The translations under genes and the position numbers were made by a program. Shown here one piece after another: positions 15,069 to 23,089 of a stretch of DNA of 27,653 nt. The notes beneath the pieces were generated by a model, which saw only the letters and a list, made by a program, of their open reading frames with translations, searched no databases and was not told the origin of the DNA. Origin of the DNA: JACQKD01 sp964614265 (GTDB lineage Bacteria; Patescibacteriota; Minisyncoccia; Phycocordibacterales; UBA918); assembly GCA_964614265.1 (NCBI GenBank), contig CAZTKT010000007.1, positions 1 to 27,653 on the forward strand, read 5' to 3'. Every line of letters begins with the position of its first letter. Within the stretch, counting starts at the first letter, position 1.

Positions 15069-15614
15069 TCACCTGATAGAGAGCAACTCGATAGAGAAAA
15101 GCAGTGTCGCGTTGGCAGGTAATGTATTCACTGGCGTATTACCATAACCAAGCGTTGGCGGAACTACCAAAATGCGCTTCCCCCCTTCTTTTATGCCAAT
15201 GATCCCCTGATCCCACCCTTTTATGACCTCGCCTGCACCAACCTTGAATGAGAATGGTTCCCCTTTTTTATATGAATTATCAAATTCTGGACCGTCTTTC
15301 AAAAGACCGATGTAGTGTACCGTCACCGTATCACCAACCTTGGCTTCACGCCCATCCCCCACGACAATGTCACTCACAATCAATTTTTTAACCTCTCCGT
15401 CTACGGTACTCCCTGCAGTAATTGCGCGCTTCAGCGCTGCATCTTGATCTGGTTCAGAAGGGTTGACGGTTATGATGTCTGACTCCGTACTGGACACCTC
15501 GACAGCGACACGAGGAGATGTGTAGAAACGAAAACCTAAAAGCACGAGCACAAGCGCCAGAACGCTGAGGATGATCCCCCGTATCTCATAGCGAGTCATT
15601 AGTTTTTTTGCCAT
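15069..15614 (-). CDS. FKBP-type peptidyl-prolyl isomerase, membrane-anchored
   Basis: FKBPs speed prolyl bond rotation during protein folding. From the ATG at 15614 the protein has 181 residues: an N-terminal hydrophobic anchor (IILSVLALVLVLLGFRFY), a linker, then one FKBP domain. The domain shows VGDTVTVHYIGLLKDGPEFD, then FSFKVGAGEVIKGWDQGIIG, then GGKRILVVPPTLGYGN and a final ATLLFSIELL. The conserved Tyr, Asp, Phe, Val-Ile-Trp and Tyr pocket residues are present, so it is probably active outside the membrane. It starts four bases after the stop of the CapA gene, implying coupling. The longer open frame upstream lies inside capA and was rejected. Confidence 0.92.
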   Translation of the reverse strand: MAKKLMTRYEIRGIILSVLALVLVLLGFRFYTSPRVAVEVSSTESDIITVNPSEPDQDAALKRAITAGSTVDGEVKKLIVSDIVVGDGREAKVGDTVTVHYIGLLKDGPEFDNSYKKGEPFSFKVGAGEVIKGWDQGIIGIKEGGKRILVVPPTLGYGNTPVNTLPANATLLFSIELLSIR

Positions 15615-15618
15615 ATGA

Positions 15619-16725
15619 TCATTTTTGTAAGCTATCAGTAATCCTCTCGGTAAACAACTCCACAATCTTGCCACTTCTGATGGGATCTGCAAGTGACGCT
15701 TGGCTTCGAGCGGCCAGTGCATCAAGAAATTGCGTACGCTCTATACGGGTCATTGGTCGTGGCGCGCTTTTGCTCTCAAGACTGGTGATAGGGATAAGGC
15801 TGTAGTGTACCGCATGTTCCACAAAAGACACACCCACGGTGAGTCCCTCTTGTACGTTAGTATCCCAATATTGATCAAAAATAAAATTCCCAAGAGAGTA
15901 AAAGATCGGTGCGCCACGATATTCCTCTATCGTCTCTACCACGTGGGGGTGATGCCCAATGATAGCGTCAGCCCCCGCATCAATGAGTGCGTGAGCAAAT
16001 GTGCGCTGAAGATCCGTGGCGTCGAGTGCGTATTCCTCGCCCCAGTGGATAGAGACAATTTGTATATCACTCTGTTTTGATGCCCGAGAGAGTATTCCTT
16101 GAACATCCGCTAGTGCGGGAACCTGTACCGTCGCGTGCATCGGGATGATCGCGACACGTACATCACCAATTGTGTTGTACAGGACATCATCATCAGAAAC
16201 AGAAAGAGGATTCCCCCCGACAGTGATACCAGCATCAGTGAGAACCGTACGAGTGTGCGCGTATGCCTCTCTACCATAATCATACGAATGATTATTGGCG
16301 AGTGTCATATCAGTAAATCCAGAACGTGCCAATGCCACCGCAACCTCAGACATCGCAGAAAATTGAAACGTAAGATCCGGCGTCTGTGTGTGCACTTTTT
16401 GAATACTCCCCTCAAAATTACCAACGACGCGCGTATACTCCGCAAGAAGATCTCTGATCCCCTTAAATGGGTAGTATATTCCATTACCCCGCATCAGGGT
16501 CTCCACATGTCGGGCAAGCATCACATCACCCACAAACAACATACTGCCTGACGGCGTCTTGTGCTTCTGAAGCCCTGGGAGCACCGACGGAGCATAGATA
16601 TAGAGGAGAACGGCCCCACCTACCAGAGAGACCATACTAAGCCAAAATGCCTCACTAGAGAGGAAGCGACGGGACCAATGCTGTCGCTGGGGACGATCCC
16701 CCCTACGCTTGCGGTGGCGAGCCAT
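15619..16725 (-). CDS. CapA-family metallophosphoesterase-like protein
   Basis: CapA/PgsA proteins are metallophosphoesterase-fold proteins of the outer cell surface, linked to poly-gamma-glutamate capsule. After a basic N-terminus (MARHRKRRGDRPQRQHWSRR) there is one membrane anchor (WLSMVSLVGGAVLLYIYAP). The catalytic-like domain follows with MLFVGDVMLAR, VGNFEGSI, DMTLANNHSYDYG, VSIHWGEEY, DAIIGHHPHV and FYSLGNFIFDQ. All of these are CapA signature motifs with metal-binding Asp, Asn and His. Length (368 aa) is normal. A GTG at 16743 could add six residues. No capB or capC is near, so a capsule role is uncertain. Confidence 0.92.
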   Translation of the reverse strand: MARHRKRRGDRPQRQHWSRRFLSSEAFWLSMVSLVGGAVLLYIYAPSVLPGLQKHKTPSGSMLFVGDVMLARHVETLMRGNGIYYPFKGIRDLLAEYTRVVGNFEGSIQKVHTQTPDLTFQFSAMSEVAVALARSGFTDMTLANNHSYDYGREAYAHTRTVLTDAGITVGGNPLSVSDDDVLYNTIGDVRVAIIPMHATVQVPALADVQGILSRASKQSDIQIVSIHWGEEYALDATDLQRTFAHALIDAGADAIIGHHPHVVETIEEYRGAPIFYSLGNFIFDQYWDTNVQEGLTVGVSFVEHAVHYSLIPITSLESKSAPRPMTRIERTQFLDALAARSQASLADPIRSGKIVELFTERITDSLQK

Positions 16726-16803
16726 AATGGCGGCATCATACACAGAAAAGTACCTTAGTGCTAGGGCCCTCTGGAAAGCAGTATTCTTGGCAAGAATATC
16801 CCA

Positions 16804-17244
16804 TTAAATAATCGTCGTCGTATTCACATAAAAGGGCCCAACTTTAAGCCAATACGTCAGTGCCACTGCAATACCACCAGTAAGGATAAGCGCAATAATC
16901 GCGGCACTCATACCAATCAAAATCTTCTTCCCTAGTTCTTTCTGTTTTTCTCGTGACGCAATCGATGCATGAAATGCAGCGGGGTCAATCACGACATCGG
17001 TCCCCAACAGTGCAGAGAGTGCAGATGTTGACCACGGCATATCTGGCCGGAAGATGGCACTGTGCTGCGGGGCACTCAGTGCACCTTCCGCCGTATCAGT
17101 AATACCGCGAAGCCAGAGTGCTTCCCTGATCTGCAATGGAGGCCAATGTGCTTGTGTCAGTACCTTTGTAATCTCTTCAGCAGAGGCATTTGCACCGACA
17201 TAATTAAGTCGTAAAAAAGAATCAACTAATGGTTTATCAATCAT
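16804..17244 (-). CDS. Small helical protein with a C-terminal membrane anchor
   Basis: A 146-residue protein. The N-terminal part (SAEEITKVLTQAHWPPLQIREAL) resembles the UBA-like helical segments at the start of many CPR membrane proteins (form EI..AL..AGW....I..AL). A linker is followed by one transmembrane helix near the end (ILIGMSAAIIALILTGGIAV). The ATG is preceded by AAAGGATAG, a fair ribosome site. It lies 12 bp downstream of the transporter gene on the same strand, so they are probably co-transcribed. Confidence 0.75.
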   Translation of the reverse strand: MIDKPLVDSFLRLNYVGANASAEEITKVLTQAHWPPLQIREALWLRGITDTAEGALSAPQHSAIFRPDMPWSTSALSALLGTDVVIDPAAFHASIASREKQKELGKKILIGMSAAIIALILTGGIAVALTYWLKVGPFYVNTTTII

Positions 17245-17256
17245 ACTATCCTTTTG

Positions 17257-18288
17257 TTACGTAACAGGACCGTCCGGGTGTGCGCTATAGAGCTCGAGAA
17301 GCACCACAAACAATGTGGTAGTGACCGGTCCAAGTATAAATCCGACCGGTCCAAAGATACTGATTCCCCCCAACACTGACAATAATACCAAAAAAGGATG
17401 GAGGGCAATACCACGACCCATGAGATATGGTCCAAGGAGATTATCCACCAGCCCCACCGTAAAGGTGCCCCACACTGCTATGCCAATAGCAGTACTATAT
17501 GACCCCTGGAGAAAAAGAAAGGCAACTGTTGGACCAAACAAGAGGAATGTGCCGACTCCGGGAATCAATGCACAGAGTGCCGCAACCGCACCCCACAGTA
17601 CTGGCTGACCAATACCAAAGAGGGTAAATCCAACAGTAACCAACATACCCTGTATGAGTGCCACCGCAAGTGTACCGAGCACCATTGTGCGCACTGCACG
17701 CGTGAGTCGGCGAAACACATACTCATCCTGCGTATCAGAAAAAGGACTCAGCTGTGTAAGATAGTGTCTAAAACGTATCCCATCACGAAATAGATAGAAT
17801 ACTGCAGTGATACAAAAAAAGATAAGAAATGCTGTAGACGCAGTCTCGGCAAAAATAGTACCCGTGTGCGCAAGGAGCCAACCACTTATCTCTCGTACGT
17901 ACATACTCACATCAAGTTGAAAGATGGGTATGAAATGCTGAACTAACGTTTCTACCTGAGTAATTGTCTGATTAAAAAGAAGACCACCATTCTGATTGAG
18001 GGACATGTACAGAGACAGCGCCTGCGAGACAAGCACATACCCGAGAACAACAAGCGGAGTAATGACCAACAGCCCAATCAGTAGTGTGGTGATAAGTGCG
18101 GCAATGTTTTTATTATGCCACGGTGTATAACGTAGTACCCGATAGTAGAGCGGGTATCCAACAACCGCAATAATGCTGGCAATAGTGAGAGCGCCAAAAA
18201 ATGGCGCGATCATAGACCAGACCACATAAGTGGTTACGGCAAGTACGCCGAAAAAGAAAACGTACTCGGATACGTGTGTCTGTCTCAT
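17257..18288 (-). CDS. AI-2E/PerM-family membrane transporter
   Basis: The AI-2 exporter/PerM family are polytopic permeases whose real substrates are mostly unknown. About 343 residues with roughly eight membrane segments and the family hallmarks near the C-terminus: ALIPGVGTFLLFGPT, then GLVDNLLGPYLMGRGIALHP, then LSVLGGISIFGPVGFILGP. The ATG at 18288 lies eight bases after TGGTATACT, so the message is probably leaderless; an in-frame GTG at 18336 would lie upstream of that promoter. It follows the dehydrogenase gene by 58 bp on the same strand. Confidence 0.9.
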   Translation of the reverse strand: MRQTHVSEYVFFFGVLAVTTYVVWSMIAPFFGALTIASIIAVVGYPLYYRVLRYTPWHNKNIAALITTLLIGLLVITPLVVLGYVLVSQALSLYMSLNQNGGLLFNQTITQVETLVQHFIPIFQLDVSMYVREISGWLLAHTGTIFAETASTAFLIFFCITAVFYLFRDGIRFRHYLTQLSPFSDTQDEYVFRRLTRAVRTMVLGTLAVALIQGMLVTVGFTLFGIGQPVLWGAVAALCALIPGVGTFLLFGPTVAFLFLQGSYSTAIGIAVWGTFTVGLVDNLLGPYLMGRGIALHPFLVLLSVLGGISIFGPVGFILGPVTTTLFVVLLELYSAHPDGPVT

Positions 18289-18295
18289 TAAGAGT

Positions 18296-18304
18296 AGTAT
18301 ACCA
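18296..18304 (-). promoter_or_regulatory. Extended -10 promoter with a leaderless start
   Basis: Minus-strand TGGTATACT, ending eight bases before the ATG of the transporter. It supports the 18288 start. Confidence 0.5.
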
Positions 18305-18346
18305 AATTGTTCCCCAAAAAAGGAACCCCTCTGCACACCTAACTTT

Positions 18347-19642
18347 CTATTTCTCAGGAGAATACTGCCCCCGGAGTTGCATTGCCCGGTGAATACGTTC
18401 CATACCGATGCGATATGCCGCCTGGCGATAGCTCACTTTGTCAGTGCGCATGCGTTCGGTGAGCGTTTGGTAAGCACTGATCATCTTTTGCTTCAATCGC
18501 TCGTCAACCTCTGATTTTGACCAATAGTACTGCTGTCTATTCTGTACCCATTCAAAATAGGAAACCGTCACCCCGCCAGCATTCGCGAGCACATCGGGGA
18601 TGACTGCAACGTTTCGTGCGGTAAGAATGGTATCTGCTTCAGGGGTCGTAGGATTATTCGCAAGCTCAACAATAATTGACGCCTGTACCTGATCCACCGT
18701 ATCAGTACGAATCTGATTATCTAGTGCGGCCGGAATAAGTACGTCGCACGGTACTCCAAGTACCGCGTCCACTGCAAGCACTTGTGCGCCATCAGCGGTC
18801 AACTGTGCCGCATCACAGACAGTACCAGTACAGTACAGCGAGGTGACCGAACCGCCGTGTTTCTTTGCCTCTTCCACTTTTTGAGGGTCGAGTCCGTCTG
18901 GATTATAGAGCGTCCCTTTGCTATCCGAGAGTGCAACAATCTGGTACCCACGTTCGTGTAGTAGTCGCGCCACCATTGCTCCCGCATTACCAAATCCTTG
19001 AATCGCGACCCTGAGGGCTGATGGTGTGAGAGAGTGTTCACGAACGTATGCCTCAAGTACGTGGACACCGCCTTGTGCGGTTGCCGTATCACGCCCAATA
19101 CTTCCGCCGAGTGCAAGCGGTTTACCGGTGATCATTCCGGGCTCGTTTCTTCCCATACTTTTTTCATACTCATCCAGCATCCATCCCATTATTTCCGGTG
19201 TGGTGTATACATCGGGCGCAGGAATGTCGATATCCACGCCTAAGTAGCCTTTCATTGCCTGTATGTATGCTCGTGAGATACGTTCGATATCATGCGCATC
19301 ATACTGCTTTGGATCAAATGCAATACCACCCTTCGCACCGCCAAGTGGCACATCAATAACCGCGCACTTCACCGCCATAGTCGCGGCAAGTGCTTTCACC
19401 TCCTCAAGATCAGCGGCCGGATGAAATCGAATGCCCCCTTTGTATGGACCACGAGCATTATTAAACTGCACACGATATGCCGGAAAATTCTCCAGGCCAT
19501 TTTTGGTCTCTACCGCAAGCGTCGCTTCACGCACCCAGTTTGGTGTCTCGAGTCTCTGCGCATCTCTCTCACTCACCCCCAGCGCAGTAAGTGCCGCTGC
19601 AATATGTGCCTTTACCTGTACAAACGGTGATGTCGTATCCAT
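18347..19642 (-). CDS. gdhA: Glu/Leu/Phe/Val dehydrogenase (glutamate dehydrogenase type)
   Basis: Reversible oxidative deamination of an amino acid, most likely glutamate, with NAD(P). The 431 residues match the usual ~420. Substrate-binding GPYKGGIRFHP has Lys68, and Lys92 lies in MAVKCAV. Catalytic Lys104 is in VPLGGAKGGI and Asp144 in PAPDVYT. The nucleotide fold has GFGNAG at 216-221 and DSKGT after the second strand. PAALDNQI and VIPDVLANAGGVTVSYFEW are also typical. It is unusual among CPR to keep an amino-acid catabolic enzyme; it may supply 2-oxoglutarate or ammonium. I use gdhA by similarity; branched-chain substrates are not excluded. Confidence 0.93.
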   Translation of the reverse strand: MDTTSPFVQVKAHIAAALTALGVSERDAQRLETPNWVREATLAVETKNGLENFPAYRVQFNNARGPYKGGIRFHPAADLEEVKALAATMAVKCAVIDVPLGGAKGGIAFDPKQYDAHDIERISRAYIQAMKGYLGVDIDIPAPDVYTTPEIMGWMLDEYEKSMGRNEPGMITGKPLALGGSIGRDTATAQGGVHVLEAYVREHSLTPSALRVAIQGFGNAGAMVARLLHERGYQIVALSDSKGTLYNPDGLDPQKVEEAKKHGGSVTSLYCTGTVCDAAQLTADGAQVLAVDAVLGVPCDVLIPAALDNQIRTDTVDQVQASIIVELANNPTTPEADTILTARNVAVIPDVLANAGGVTVSYFEWVQNRQQYYWSKSEVDERLKQKMISAYQTLTERMRTDKVSYRQAAYRIGMERIHRAMQLRGQYSPEK

Positions 19643-19710
19643 ACGTCTTATCTAGTGTGTATTAATCAATTCTCTTCTTCTTGTACGAGCAATATATCTT
19701 GCGAGCACTC

Positions 19711-20190
19711 TTAACCTTTCTCGAAGAGGTCAAAATTATCAGGAGTTTCTTTTGGTCCTGCCTCTACGAGGTTGAGAATCGCCGGAATACCCCTGAAGGT
19801 CGCATTGATAAATGCACCCTGATTTGCCTTGAAATTCACCTTAAATCTCTGTGGAGTCACTACCTGTGCGCACACTCCACCAGTAGTATTAATCACCGTA
19901 ACCGCGATGGTCACCTGCTCTGGAGCAGATTCACGCACCACCGCATTCGCTTCCAAGAGATCACATGGTGTCGGCACCATCATTTCGCCAATAACCGTAT
20001 GTACCCCGTCTTTGAAGAAATGCTTTGCAGTAATATGTATGGCCTCCGGTACTACGGCCTCTTTTTGTGGTGGTGGTGGAATCGGCACTGATTCAGACAT
20101 ACTTCGATTCTTGAGATACGCATATCCAAACATACCACCGACAATAACCACAAACAGGGCTACTGCGACCATGAGTGCTCGTTGATTCAT
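19711..20190 (-). CDS. Membrane-anchored extracytoplasmic protein, hypothetical
   Basis: 159 residues: one N-terminal hydrophobic helix (LMVAVALFVVIVGGMFGYAYL) acting as an anchor or uncleaved signal, a proline-rich linker (SVPIPPPPQKEA) and a beta-rich domain (HTVIGEMMVPTPCDLLEANA, then VTIAVTVINTTGGVCAQVV, then RFKVNFKANQGAFINATFRG). Two Cys about 43 residues apart (PCDLL and VCAQV) could form a disulfide. The arrangement resembles small periplasmic inhibitor-like domains, but no family is assigned. It has its own promoter at 20219-20227. Confidence 0.75.
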   Translation of the reverse strand: MNQRALMVAVALFVVIVGGMFGYAYLKNRSMSESVPIPPPPQKEAVVPEAIHITAKHFFKDGVHTVIGEMMVPTPCDLLEANAVVRESAPEQVTIAVTVINTTGGVCAQVVTPQRFKVNFKANQGAFINATFRGIPAILNLVEAGPKETPDNFDLFEKG

Positions 20191-20218
20191 AGATATGGTG
20201 TTAGCAGATAACTCTCTC

Positions 20219-20227
20219 AGTATACCA
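20219..20227 (-). promoter_or_regulatory. Extended -10 promoter
   Basis: Minus-strand TGGTATACT, 28 bases before the ATG at 20190. Confidence 0.5.
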
Positions 20228-20332
20228 TATACACTCTCGACCTTCTTTCAGATACATGTCCAAAAGAGACCATACGCACATTTGTCTCAATAGGTATGAT
20301 TTCTGATGAGAAATAGGTATGTGTATAACCTA

Positions 20333-20360
20333 TTGATTATATAAAAGGGAATGCTATACT
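20333..20360 (+). promoter_or_regulatory. Promoter of the acidic mini-gene
   Basis: TTGATT (20333-20338), 16 bases, then TGC-TATACT with the -10 at 20355-20360: both a -35 and an extended -10. Confidence 0.65.
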
Positions 20361-20398
20361 GCCCATGCACAAACGCACGTATGTGTGTATTTATTAGA

Positions 20399-20423
20399 TT
20401 TATTCTCGAATATTGAGAATAAA
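20399..20423 (+). other. 5'-UTR hairpin before the acidic mini-gene
   Basis: Perfect 9-bp AT-rich stem TTTATTCTC/GAGAATAAA with a 7-base loop, between the promoter and the reading frame. A ten-codon frame (MHKRTYVCIY) lies just before it, so a leader-peptide arrangement is possible but unsupported. Confidence 0.5.
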
Positions 20424-20456
20424 GAAAAATGGACAAAAAAGTAATCACACGAGATC

Positions 20457-20567
20457 ATGATTTACTTACTTGATGAAGATGAGGTAACAGATCCAGTCGA
20501 GAGTATGGATACGGATGGTGATGATGAGGAAGAGGAAGAGGACCCGGTAGAGGAGGGTATGGCATAG
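20457..20567 (+). CDS. Very acidic 36-residue protein
   Basis: MIYLLDEDEVTDPVE followed by a tail dominated by Asp and Glu, ending EEGMA and TAG. It lies between a good promoter and a perfect 21-bp inverted repeat, which suggests a real transcription unit. A competing frame, MDKKVITRDHDLLT (20429-20473), overlaps the start in another phase. A frameshift could join the two into one protein of about 45 residues, but I cannot tell. Function unknown. Confidence 0.5.
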   Translation: MIYLLDEDEVTDPVESMDTDGDDEEEEEDPVEEGMA

Positions 20568-20590
20568 TCCCCTCTACGTAGGTAATGAAA

Positions 20591-20635
20591 TATACACACA
20601 GCCCCGCGCACAACGTGCGCGGGGCTGTGTGTATA
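20591..20635. terminator. Perfect 21-bp inverted repeat, probable terminator
   Basis: Arms 20591-20611 and 20615-20635 pair without mismatch around a 3-base loop AAC, with a GC core GCCCCGCGCAC. It follows the acidic mini-gene. There is no long T-run on either side (AAA before, TTGG after), so it may stall transcription or act as a processing or protein-binding site rather than being a classical terminator. Confidence 0.6.
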
Positions 20636-20680
20636 TTGGCAGATGACAACGGTGAAACCTTATAGCATACTTATGGCTAC

Positions 20681-21163
20681 ATGCAACTCCCCTACACGAT
20701 CGCGATCGTCATAGATACTTTCAATTCCCCACTGCTCACACTCGGGCTCATACTTGCCAGCGCTGGCTTCGTGTGTATTTTATCACGAGACCATGCGACC
20801 GCACTTATTGTGTCATCACTGTGCGCTGGTACTATCGGATACATACTGAAACTCCTGTTTGCCATTCCCCGACTTGATTCTGCCCTTGTGGTGGTGACCG
20901 GATACCGATTTCCCAGCCTACACGCAGTTATCGCTACCGCGTTCTTCGGCAGTCTCTGCTTTAGTGCATTCTATCTCATTGACTCTCTCCCCCTTAAAAT
21001 TCTCATTGTACTACTTGCCTGTGTCGCCATCGTCCTCGTTGCATGGAGTAGAGTGTTCCTCCACGCACATCTCCCCATTGACGTGATTGTGGGATCACTA
21101 CTTGGTATTAGCATCACATTCCTTGTCCACGTCTTCCTTCTTCATACCCACCATGGACTGTAG
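20681..21163 (+). CDS. PAP2-family phosphatase, membrane
   Basis: PAP2 enzymes remove phosphate from lipid phosphates such as phosphatidic acid or undecaprenyl diphosphate. The 160-residue polytopic protein shows the three motifs: Lys57...Arg64 (KLLFAIPR), PSLH at 78-81, and Ser123-Arg124...His130...Asp134 (SRVFLHAHLPIDVIVG). About five membrane helices surround them. PSLH replaces the more common PSGH, seen in some family members. Likely role in lipid-carrier recycling or phospholipid turnover. Confidence 0.9.
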   Translation: MQLPYTIAIVIDTFNSPLLTLGLILASAGFVCILSRDHATALIVSSLCAGTIGYILKLLFAIPRLDSALVVVTGYRFPSLHAVIATAFFGSLCFSAFYLIDSLPLKILIVLLACVAIVLVAWSRVFLHAHLPIDVIVGSLLGISITFLVHVFLLHTHHGL

Positions 21164-21219
21164 TGTCGCATGAATACATAGAGCTATCGTTACCCAAACC
21201 TCAGTGAGTGCCCATCATA

Positions 21220-21507
21220 TTACTCCTCCGTATCCCCACGATCCGTACCCCACTGCCAACGTGGCTTCTCACCCTTTACGTAGCAGATCGCAAAAAGAAT
21301 CCCCGTCAAAATACAAAACGGGACAAACACCCCAATGAGGGTATCACTGACTGAGTGCGATTGACCATCTACATCCCGAAAAATATAGTACAGCACAATA
21401 AGATACACAATGAGCACAAGCCATCCCTGCCATCTCGTCGGCGCCCAACCCCAACCGTACAGCTTTCGCCGAAACCACAATTTTTTTGTTGGTACCATAT
21501 TGTCCAT
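21220..21507 (-). CDS. Small two-helix membrane protein, conserved hypothetical
   Basis: 95 residues with a Trp-rich basic start (KKLWFRRKLYGWGWAPTRWQ) and two membrane helices (WLVLIVYLIVLYYIF and FVPFCILTGILFAICYV), ending KGEKPRWQWG. The KLW.RRK.YGWGW...WQGW pattern is one I associate with small membrane proteins recurring in CPR genomes; no function is known. GAGAGG lies ahead of the ATG. Confidence 0.8.
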   Translation of the reverse strand: MDNMVPTKKLWFRRKLYGWGWAPTRWQGWLVLIVYLIVLYYIFRDVDGQSHSVSDTLIGVFVPFCILTGILFAICYVKGEKPRWQWGTDRGDTEE

Positions 21508-21581
21508 AAGACCTCTCTAGTATACTACTCACTGACTATACAACTCTGTCTGTGCGGATTGCACTGCGCCATACTGCATTT

Positions 21582-21785
21582 TTACGCGTCAGGAGTTGCG
21601 TCCCATACTCCACGAAACATACCCCCCCACTCCTTCAAACTTTCGGGGGTTGCGTTTGCCATCATCTCTGCATGTGCCTCTTTTGCGTGCGCGCCCATTT
21701 TCTCCATCATCTCTTCTGGCGTTTCCGCAGAAAACACCGCGTCACACCCCTCTCCTCCAACCTGTGAACATTTAATGGTCTTCAT
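21582..21785 (-). CDS. DUF1059-like small protein
   Basis: 67 residues beginning MKTIKCSQVGGEGCDAVFSA, followed by ETPEEMMEKMGAHAKEAHAE. The KTI.C...GG..CD....AET.EE...K...HA.E.H pattern is DUF1059. Two Cys and His pairs could bind metal. The upstream part of the open frame lacks family similarity, so the internal ATG is chosen. Role unknown. Confidence 0.85.
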   Translation of the reverse strand: MKTIKCSQVGGEGCDAVFSAETPEEMMEKMGAHAKEAHAEMMANATPESLKEWGGMFRGVWDATPDA

Positions 21786-21923
21786 AATAGAATATGTATT
21801 ATAGGTAGAGATCAATACTACACCACGCAACACCCTCTTACAATATACTATAGAATTCTCCGCGAGCGCTCCACACAGGAGACACTTGATCATACACAGT
21901 CTTCAGTGCTACCATTGAATACA

Positions 21924-22445
21924 ATGGCAAGGAAAAAACAGATCGTCCCTACCCCAGAGGCAGTAGCACAGAGAAGACGTACCGTGAGAAGTTTCAGGGC
22001 CAAAGCTGACGCCCAAAAATCAAAGCCAGACAAGATTGCCGATGCACTGACGGCATCCTTTGGTACCATTCCTTTTTTTATATGGCACGCAGTATTCTTT
22101 AGTATCTGGTTTTTATGGAATCTAGGCTTCTTTCCGTCGCTACCCATTTTTGATCCTCCACCGTTTGGTGTCCTCACGATGGTGGTCTCTCTCGAAGCAA
22201 TCTTCCTTGCGATCATCGTCCTGATATCACAAAATCGAGAAGAGCGTATTAATAACCTCCGTGAAGAGGTAGATCTATACATCAATACCTATGCTGAAGC
22301 AGAGATTACAAAAATCCTCTATTTACAAACCTTGCTCCTTAAAAAGAACGGTATTGATGTGTCAGAAGACACAGAAGTACAAATGATGCTGGAGAGCCTT
22401 GAGAGTGAGGAGATAGAGGAAGAGCTCAATAAACAGCTTCCCTAA
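21924..22445 (+). CDS. DUF1003 membrane protein
   Basis: 173 residues. The DUF1003 pattern is clear: KIADALTASFGTIPFFIWHA, then FSIWFLWNLGF, then FDPPPFGVLTMVVSLEAIFL, then VLISQNREERINNLREEVDL. Two membrane helices are followed by an acidic coiled C-terminus. Family function is not established. A GTG at 21906 could extend it by six residues; the ATG is preferred. Confidence 0.9.
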   Translation: MARKKQIVPTPEAVAQRRRTVRSFRAKADAQKSKPDKIADALTASFGTIPFFIWHAVFFSIWFLWNLGFFPSLPIFDPPPFGVLTMVVSLEAIFLAIIVLISQNREERINNLREEVDLYINTYAEAEITKILYLQTLLLKKNGIDVSEDTEVQMMLESLESEEIEEELNKQLP

Positions 22446-22479
22446 TCCACGACCATACTACAGATGTGCGTACGCCCCA

Positions 22480-22488
22480 TGCTATACT
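22480..22488 (+). promoter_or_regulatory. Extended -10 promoter
   Basis: TGCTATACT, 43 bases ahead of the ATG at 22532, identical to the boxes of uvrA and the acidic mini-gene. Confidence 0.5.
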
Positions 22489-22531
22489 ATGCACCATAGA
22501 GGGAGTATTATTACTTGATAACAAAACAGCA

Positions 22532-22786
22532 ATGGAATCAATGCAATCAGGTGGATGCACGTGTATGCATCACAAGATGCCAGCGATTTTAGTGATAGTC
22601 TTTGGACTCCTATTTCTTTTTGGGAACATGTCCATAGTTTCTCCAGAAACAGTCACTATGATCTGGCCACTACTCGTCATGCTCGCCGGCGCAATGAAGC
22701 TGACGAGTAGCAAGTGTAAGTGTTGCGGAAAGGATACTGCACACACCTGTGTAAATTGTGGTAAAAATCCAGGAATGCCACAGTAA
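22532..22786 (+). CDS. Small membrane protein with a Cys-rich zinc-ribbon-like tail
   Basis: 84 residues: a Cys/His cluster (GGCTCMHHKM), two membrane helices (AILVIVFGLLFLFGNM and MIWPLLVMLAGAMKL) and a C-terminal ribbon KCKCCGKDTAHTCVNCGK with two Cys pairs. The ATG at 22532 lies downstream of the promoter; the longer open frame would start before it. Close spacing and a perfect terminator show an independent unit. Family unknown. Confidence 0.75.
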   Translation: MESMQSGGCTCMHHKMPAILVIVFGLLFLFGNMSIVSPETVTMIWPLLVMLAGAMKLTSSKCKCCGKDTAHTCVNCGKNPGMPQ

Positions 22787-22798
22787 CAGTATAAAACC

Positions 22799-22844
22799 CA
22801 CACATACAAAAAACCTCTCTGATGAGAGGTTTTTTGTATGTGTG
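22799..22844. terminator. Bidirectional terminator
   Basis: Perfect 21-bp stem (22799-22819 with 22824-22844), loop TGAT, core ACCTCTC/GAGAGGT with A-run on one arm and T-run on the other. It serves the + gene ending at 22786 and the minus gene ending at 22847. Confidence 0.9.
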
Positions 22845-22846
22845 AG

Positions 22847-23062
22847 TTACTCCACCACCGACTCTGTATTCCGCTGTTCAATCAATGCCTTGGCCTCCTT
22901 TGCCTTGTCGACCGCATCTAGCCCTTGTTCAATCGTGCTCTTCTGTGCTTTCTTTCCAGAAAAAAGATCGGAACGAACCATAAAAAGCAATCCGAGTGCC
23001 ACCCCGATGAGAAGCATCAATAATCCTATAAATCCCCGTTGGGTCGTTTTATTGATACGCAT
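22847..23062 (-). CDS. Small membrane-anchored protein, hypothetical
   Basis: 71 residues: one N-terminal membrane helix (FIGLLMLLIGVALGLLFMV) and a charged helical tail (STIEQGLDAVDKAKEAKAL). No family is recognised; single-helix proteins of this shape are frequent in CPR. Its promoter overlaps the rdgB stop codon. Confidence 0.7.
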   Translation of the reverse strand: MRINKTTQRGFIGLLMLLIGVALGLLFMVRSDLFSGKKAQKSTIEQGLDAVDKAKEAKALIEQRNTESVVE

Positions 23063-23080
23063 AGATGTGGAGTTAGGATG

Positions 23081-23089
23081 AGTATATCA
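23081..23089 (-). promoter_or_regulatory. Extended -10 promoter inside the rdgB 3' end
   Basis: Minus-strand TGATATACT, 18 bases before the ATG at 23062. Confidence 0.5.
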
